From Ethanoligenens harbinense YUAN-3 (GTDB lineage Bacteria > Bacillota > Clostridia > Oscillospirales > Ethanoligenentaceae), in NCBI RefSeq assembly GCF_000178115.2, contig NC_014828.1:186001-250000 (forward strand): a stretch of DNA of 64,000 nt, in the 5' to 3' direction. The stretch's first letter is position 1. The number at the start of each line of letters is the position of its first letter. Shown here piece by piece: positions 61,402 through 64,000 of the stretch. The notes under the pieces were generated by a model, which saw only the letters and a list, made by a program, of their open reading frames with translations, did no database searches and was not told the DNA's origin. A program made the translations under genes and the position numbers.

Positions 61402-61896
61402 ATGCCGCAGGAATTTTCAGACGAGATCGGGCTTCGCCCGGCCACGGCCGCCGATGTGCCGCTGATCTGGTCGCTTATCGGTGAGCTGGCCGAGTATGAG
61501 CATCTGCGCGATCAGATGGACGCCACGGAACAGGGCCTGCAGGACGCGCTGTTCGACAAACAGGCGGCCCATGCGCTTCTGCTGGAATGGCAGGGCCGGA
61601 CGGCGGGCTACGCGATCTATTTCTATTCGTTCTCCACGTTCACCGGTCTTTCCGGCATCTATCTGGAAGACCTGTATGTCCGCCCGGCTTTCCGGGGCAA
61701 AGGCATCGGGCGCGCAGTTTTCACCCGGCTGGCGCGCAAAGCCTGCGAGGAGGGCTGCGGCCGGCTGGAATGGGAATGCCTGACATGGAATGCGCCGTCC
61801 ATCGCGTTTTATGAAAAAATGGGCGCCCGTGCCAAAAACGACTGGCGGGGCTACCGCCTTTCGGGCGATGCTCTGCGCACCGCCGCGGGCCTGTGA
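61402..61896 (+). CDS. GNAT family N-acetyltransferase, polyamine-acetyltransferase-like
   Basis: 164-aa acetyltransferase: IGLRPATAADVPLIWSLIGE, the diamine/spermidine-type region SGIYLEDLYVRPAFRGKGIG with the acetyl-CoA loop RGKGIGRAV, LEWECLTWNAPSIAFYEKMG. The layout resembles spermidine/diamine acetyltransferases (SSAT/PaiA group), but the substrate is not certain. ATG 61402 has AAGGGGG nine bases upstream; an upstream in-frame start at 61345 is closer to the promoter but has no site. Confidence 0.88.
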   Translation: MPQEFSDEIGLRPATAADVPLIWSLIGELAEYEHLRDQMDATEQGLQDALFDKQAAHALLLEWQGRTAGYAIYFYSFSTFTGLSGIYLEDLYVRPAFRGKGIGRAVFTRLARKACEEGCGRLEWECLTWNAPSIAFYEKMGARAKNDWRGYRLSGDALRTAAGL

Positions 61897-61990
61897 CCCG
61901 CCGCGGCACAACTGAAAATCCGGGCGGCCGGGTTCTTTTTCGGGCAGATTTTGACATTGCGTAAGCCAATAGCGGGAGTGTACTTGCATT

Positions 61991-64000
61991 TTGAATATTG
62001 AGATGAAAGATATTGCGGCGGCGGCGGCAAACCGCGCCGCTTTTGAACGCGGGGTGGAATATTATAACCAGCGGCGCGTTTCCAAACTCAAACGCGCCAA
62101 AGACGAACAGGACACCGGAGAAAAAGTCACCGCGGAGGTCCGCGGAGGCAAATACAATTATGAGGTGGAAGTTTCGTTCGACCAGAACGGCGAGATGAAG
62201 GAAAGCTGGTGCGACTGCCCGGCTTTTTATGAATATGAGGGCTGCTGCAAGCACATTGTGGCGGTGCTGCTGTGCTGCTATGCCCTGCAAAAGACCGATG
62301 CGGGCGGCGAGCGCGGCGAAAATGAAAACAAAACCGACCGCTATGCCGGGCGCATGCTGGGGCACTACAGCAAGAAGGCCCTCAGCGAGGCCATGGCGCA
62401 CACGATTGTGAAAAAAGCCCGGCTGGTGCCCTCGCTGGAGTACGACTACAACGGGCGGCTGAACCTGTCCTTTACCGTGGGGCATGAGCGGCAGTATATC
62501 CTCCGCGACCTTTCCAAATTCTTTTTTGAGATGCGGCAGGGCGGCACCGTGGAATACGGCGCCAAACTCACCCTCACGCACGATATCTCGGCCTTTGAGG
62601 AAGCGTCCCGCCCGCTGGTACGCTTTTTCATGTCGCGCTATGCGGACTATATGCAGTTTGCGGGCGACGCGGGCGGCTACAAGGCCGGTAAACGCAGCCT
62701 CACGCTCTCAAGCAGCGCGTTCGACGAGCTGTTCGGCCTGCTGGTGGGGCAAAAAGTCGCCATGCGGGTGGATTTCCGCAACGAGAAGCATGTGCTGTTC
62801 ACCGACGAAAACCCTGTGCTCAGCCTGCAAGTGCAGGAAGCGGGCGACGCCTTTCTCCTCAGTCTCTCGGAACTGCCGGTCTTCCTCTATATGGGGGAGA
62901 AAAACGCCTATGTGATGCTGGGCGAACGGTTGTTCCGCTGCGCGGAGGACTATACCGCCGCTACGCGGGAATTCCTGCGGGCGTTTACGGACAAAGGCGG
63001 CGAACTCACCATCAATCGCAAGGAGATGCCGGCGTTCTGCGCCAACGTGCTGGACGTGATCTGCAGCCACATTGAAGTGGAAAATGCGGATATGCTCGAC
63101 TGCTTCCGCCCCGCGCCGCTGAAAGCCAAGCTCTACCTCGACATGCCCTCCTCCATGATGGTGACGGGCACGCTCAAATACTGCTACGAGGCCACCGAGA
63201 TCAACGCCATGGACGAACAGCCCACGCCGTCGGTACAGCGGGACGTGCGCGGCGAATACATCGCGCGCTCGCTGGTGGATAAATACCTGCCGTCCTACAA
63301 CCTCCAGCACCGCCTGCTGTATGTGGACGACGAGGAAAGGATCTACGCGCTGCTCAGCGAGGGCATCGCGGAGCTTTCCACCGTGGCGTCCGTCTATGCC
63401 ACCGACCGCCTCGGCAAGGTGACCATCCGCAAGCCGCCGGCGGTGAGCGTGGGTGTGCGGCTCAAAAGCGACCTGCTGAACGTCACGTTCGACACCGGGG
63501 ATTTTCCGCGTGACGAGCTGCTCGATCTGCTCAAATCTTACCGGCAGCATAAAAAGTACCACAAGCTTTCGGACGGCAGCTTCGTTACGCTGGAGGACGA
63601 CACGCTGGGCGAGGTATCCGAACTGGCGCAGAGCCTGGACCTTTCGGACGACCAGATCAAAAACGGAGAGGCGGACGTGCACCGCTACCGCGCCATGGTG
63701 CTCGACAACATCCTGCGGGACAGCGCGCTCATCCAGTCCGACCGCGACCCGGGGTTCAAATCCATGCTGCGGGAGCTGCGCAGCATGGACGACGCCGACA
63801 TCCAGCCGCCCGAGAGCCTGCGCCATATCCTGCGCAACTACCAGAAAAAGGCGTTCCGCTGGCTGAAAACGATGGCGCGCTATGGCCTGGGCGGCATTCT
63901 GGCCGACGACATGGGCCTTGGCAAAACGCTGGAGACCATCGCCTTTTTGCTGCACAACCATGAGGAAAGCACCGAAAACAAGCGCATTTCCCTTGTGGTG
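61991..64000 (+). CDS. SNF2-family helicase with N-terminal SWIM zinc finger, C-terminus beyond the window
   Basis: About 670 codons are present and the frame is open to the right edge. Near residue 80 is a SWIM zinc finger (SWCDCPAFYEYEGCCKHIVA), followed by the bacterial SNF2-associated region and then the start of the helicase core: LRHILRNYQKKAFRWLKTMA and the Walker A GGILADDMGLGKTLETIAFL. These proteins are ATP-driven DNA translocases, sometimes linked to HepA/RapA-like roles. The start is TTG 61991 or ATG 62003; neither has a strong site. The remaining helicase motifs are not visible. Confidence 0.92.
   Translation, partial: MNIEMKDIAAAAANRAAFERGVEYYNQRRVSKLKRAKDEQDTGEKVTAEVRGGKYNYEVEVSFDQNGEMKESWCDCPAFYEYEGCCKHIVAVLLCCYALQKTDAGGERGENENKTDRYAGRMLGHYSKKALSEAMAHTIVKKARLVPSLEYDYNGRLNLSFTVGHERQYILRDLSKFFFEMRQGGTVEYGAKLTLTHDISAFEEASRPLVRFFMSRYADYMQFAGDAGGYKAGKRSLTLSSSAFDELFGLLVGQKVAMRVDFRNEKHVLFTDENPVLSLQVQEAGDAFLLSLSELPVFLYMGEKNAYVMLGERLFRCAEDYTAATREFLRAFTDKGGELTINRKEMPAFCANVLDVICSHIEVENADMLDCFRPAPLKAKLYLDMPSSMMVTGTLKYCYEATEINAMDEQPTPSVQRDVRGEYIARSLVDKYLPSYNLQHRLLYVDDEERIYALLSEGIAELSTVASVYATDRLGKVTIRKPPAVSVGVRLKSDLLNVTFDTGDFPRDELLDLLKSYRQHKKYHKLSDGSFVTLEDDTLGEVSELAQSLDLSDDQIKNGEADVHRYRAMVLDNILRDSALIQSDRDPGFKSMLRELRSMDDADIQPPESLRHILRNYQKKAFRWLKTMARYGLGGILADDMGLGKTLETIAFLLHNHEESTENKRISLVV

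Noticed and set aside
62708-63961. Minus-strand open frame of about 415 codons near the right edge
   Set aside because: Antisense to the SWIM/SNF2 helicase, whose plus-strand frame is open to the end and has clear motifs.

Overview
This window looks like chromosome from a G+C-rich, anaerobic, spore-forming Clostridia (an Oscillospiraceae/Ruminococcaceae-like Firmicute; the exact genus cannot be read from the sequence). The Firmicutes signals are a Thr T-box leader, the ctsR-mcsA-mcsB-clpC operon with a CtsR operator, RNase Y, YmdB, the Asp23-FakA-RecG string, SpoVS, and the YqeG/AroQ/M24 peptidase/EF-P string. The anaerobic signals are a 2-oxoacid:ferredoxin oxidoreductase operon, a B12-dependent ribonucleotide reductase and a PurF with Fe-S cysteines.

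Layout. 0-2.1 kb: an XRE-regulated ABC exporter operon (minus) and a tRNA-Gly(CCC). 2.2-8.4 kb: a membrane protein, a DUF815 ATPase, ilvB-ilvN-ilvC and a Fur-family regulator. 8.8-11.1 kb: thrS with its T-box leader. 11.3-12.8 kb: an NfeD/SPFH pair. 13-24.4 kb: de novo purine synthesis in two blocks, purE-C-F-M-N-prs and, behind a ZTP riboswitch, purH-purD, separated by three minus-strand genes including an AT-rich VOC gene. 24.4-33.7 kb: an XRE regulator, a histidine phosphatase, a small 55-aa gene, Asp23-FakA-RecG, an orphan family-5 solute-binding lipoprotein, SpoVS and YmdB. 33.8-40.4 kb: RNase Y and the CtsR stress operon. 40.7-46.7 kb: two small membrane proteins, a YdcF-like protein and rpsU | yqeG-nfo-aroQ-M24 peptidase-efp-CD1247. 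47.2-52 kb: a five-gene operon of circularly permuted ATP-grasp, alpha-E protein, transglutaminase and two tandem AspA/AstE-type zinc carboxypeptidase paralogues. 52-55.3 kb: a GDT1 transporter and nrdJ with tandem NrdR-box-like sites. 56-59.4 kb: a MinD-like ATPase, ferredoxin and 2-oxoacid:ferredoxin oxidoreductase operon. 59.5-61.9 kb: TPP riboswitch-thiC and a GNAT. 62 kb to the end: a SWIM/SNF2 helicase cut by the window edge.

The most unusual content is the five-gene ATP-grasp operon. It is predicted to make or trim a peptide or peptide-like conjugate. Its second zinc-carboxypeptidase paralogue has lost both a zinc-ligand His and the catalytic Glu, which suggests a pseudoenzyme partner. 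Also notable are an intergenic palindromic repeat family with at least ten copies, a leader ORF plus terminator ahead of purE with a possible competing pairing, and several tiny genes (31, 40, 55 and 58 aa) with good ribosome binding sites. Gene starts were moved from the longest open frame to the codon with a ribosome binding site wherever one was visible. Several use GTG or TTG.
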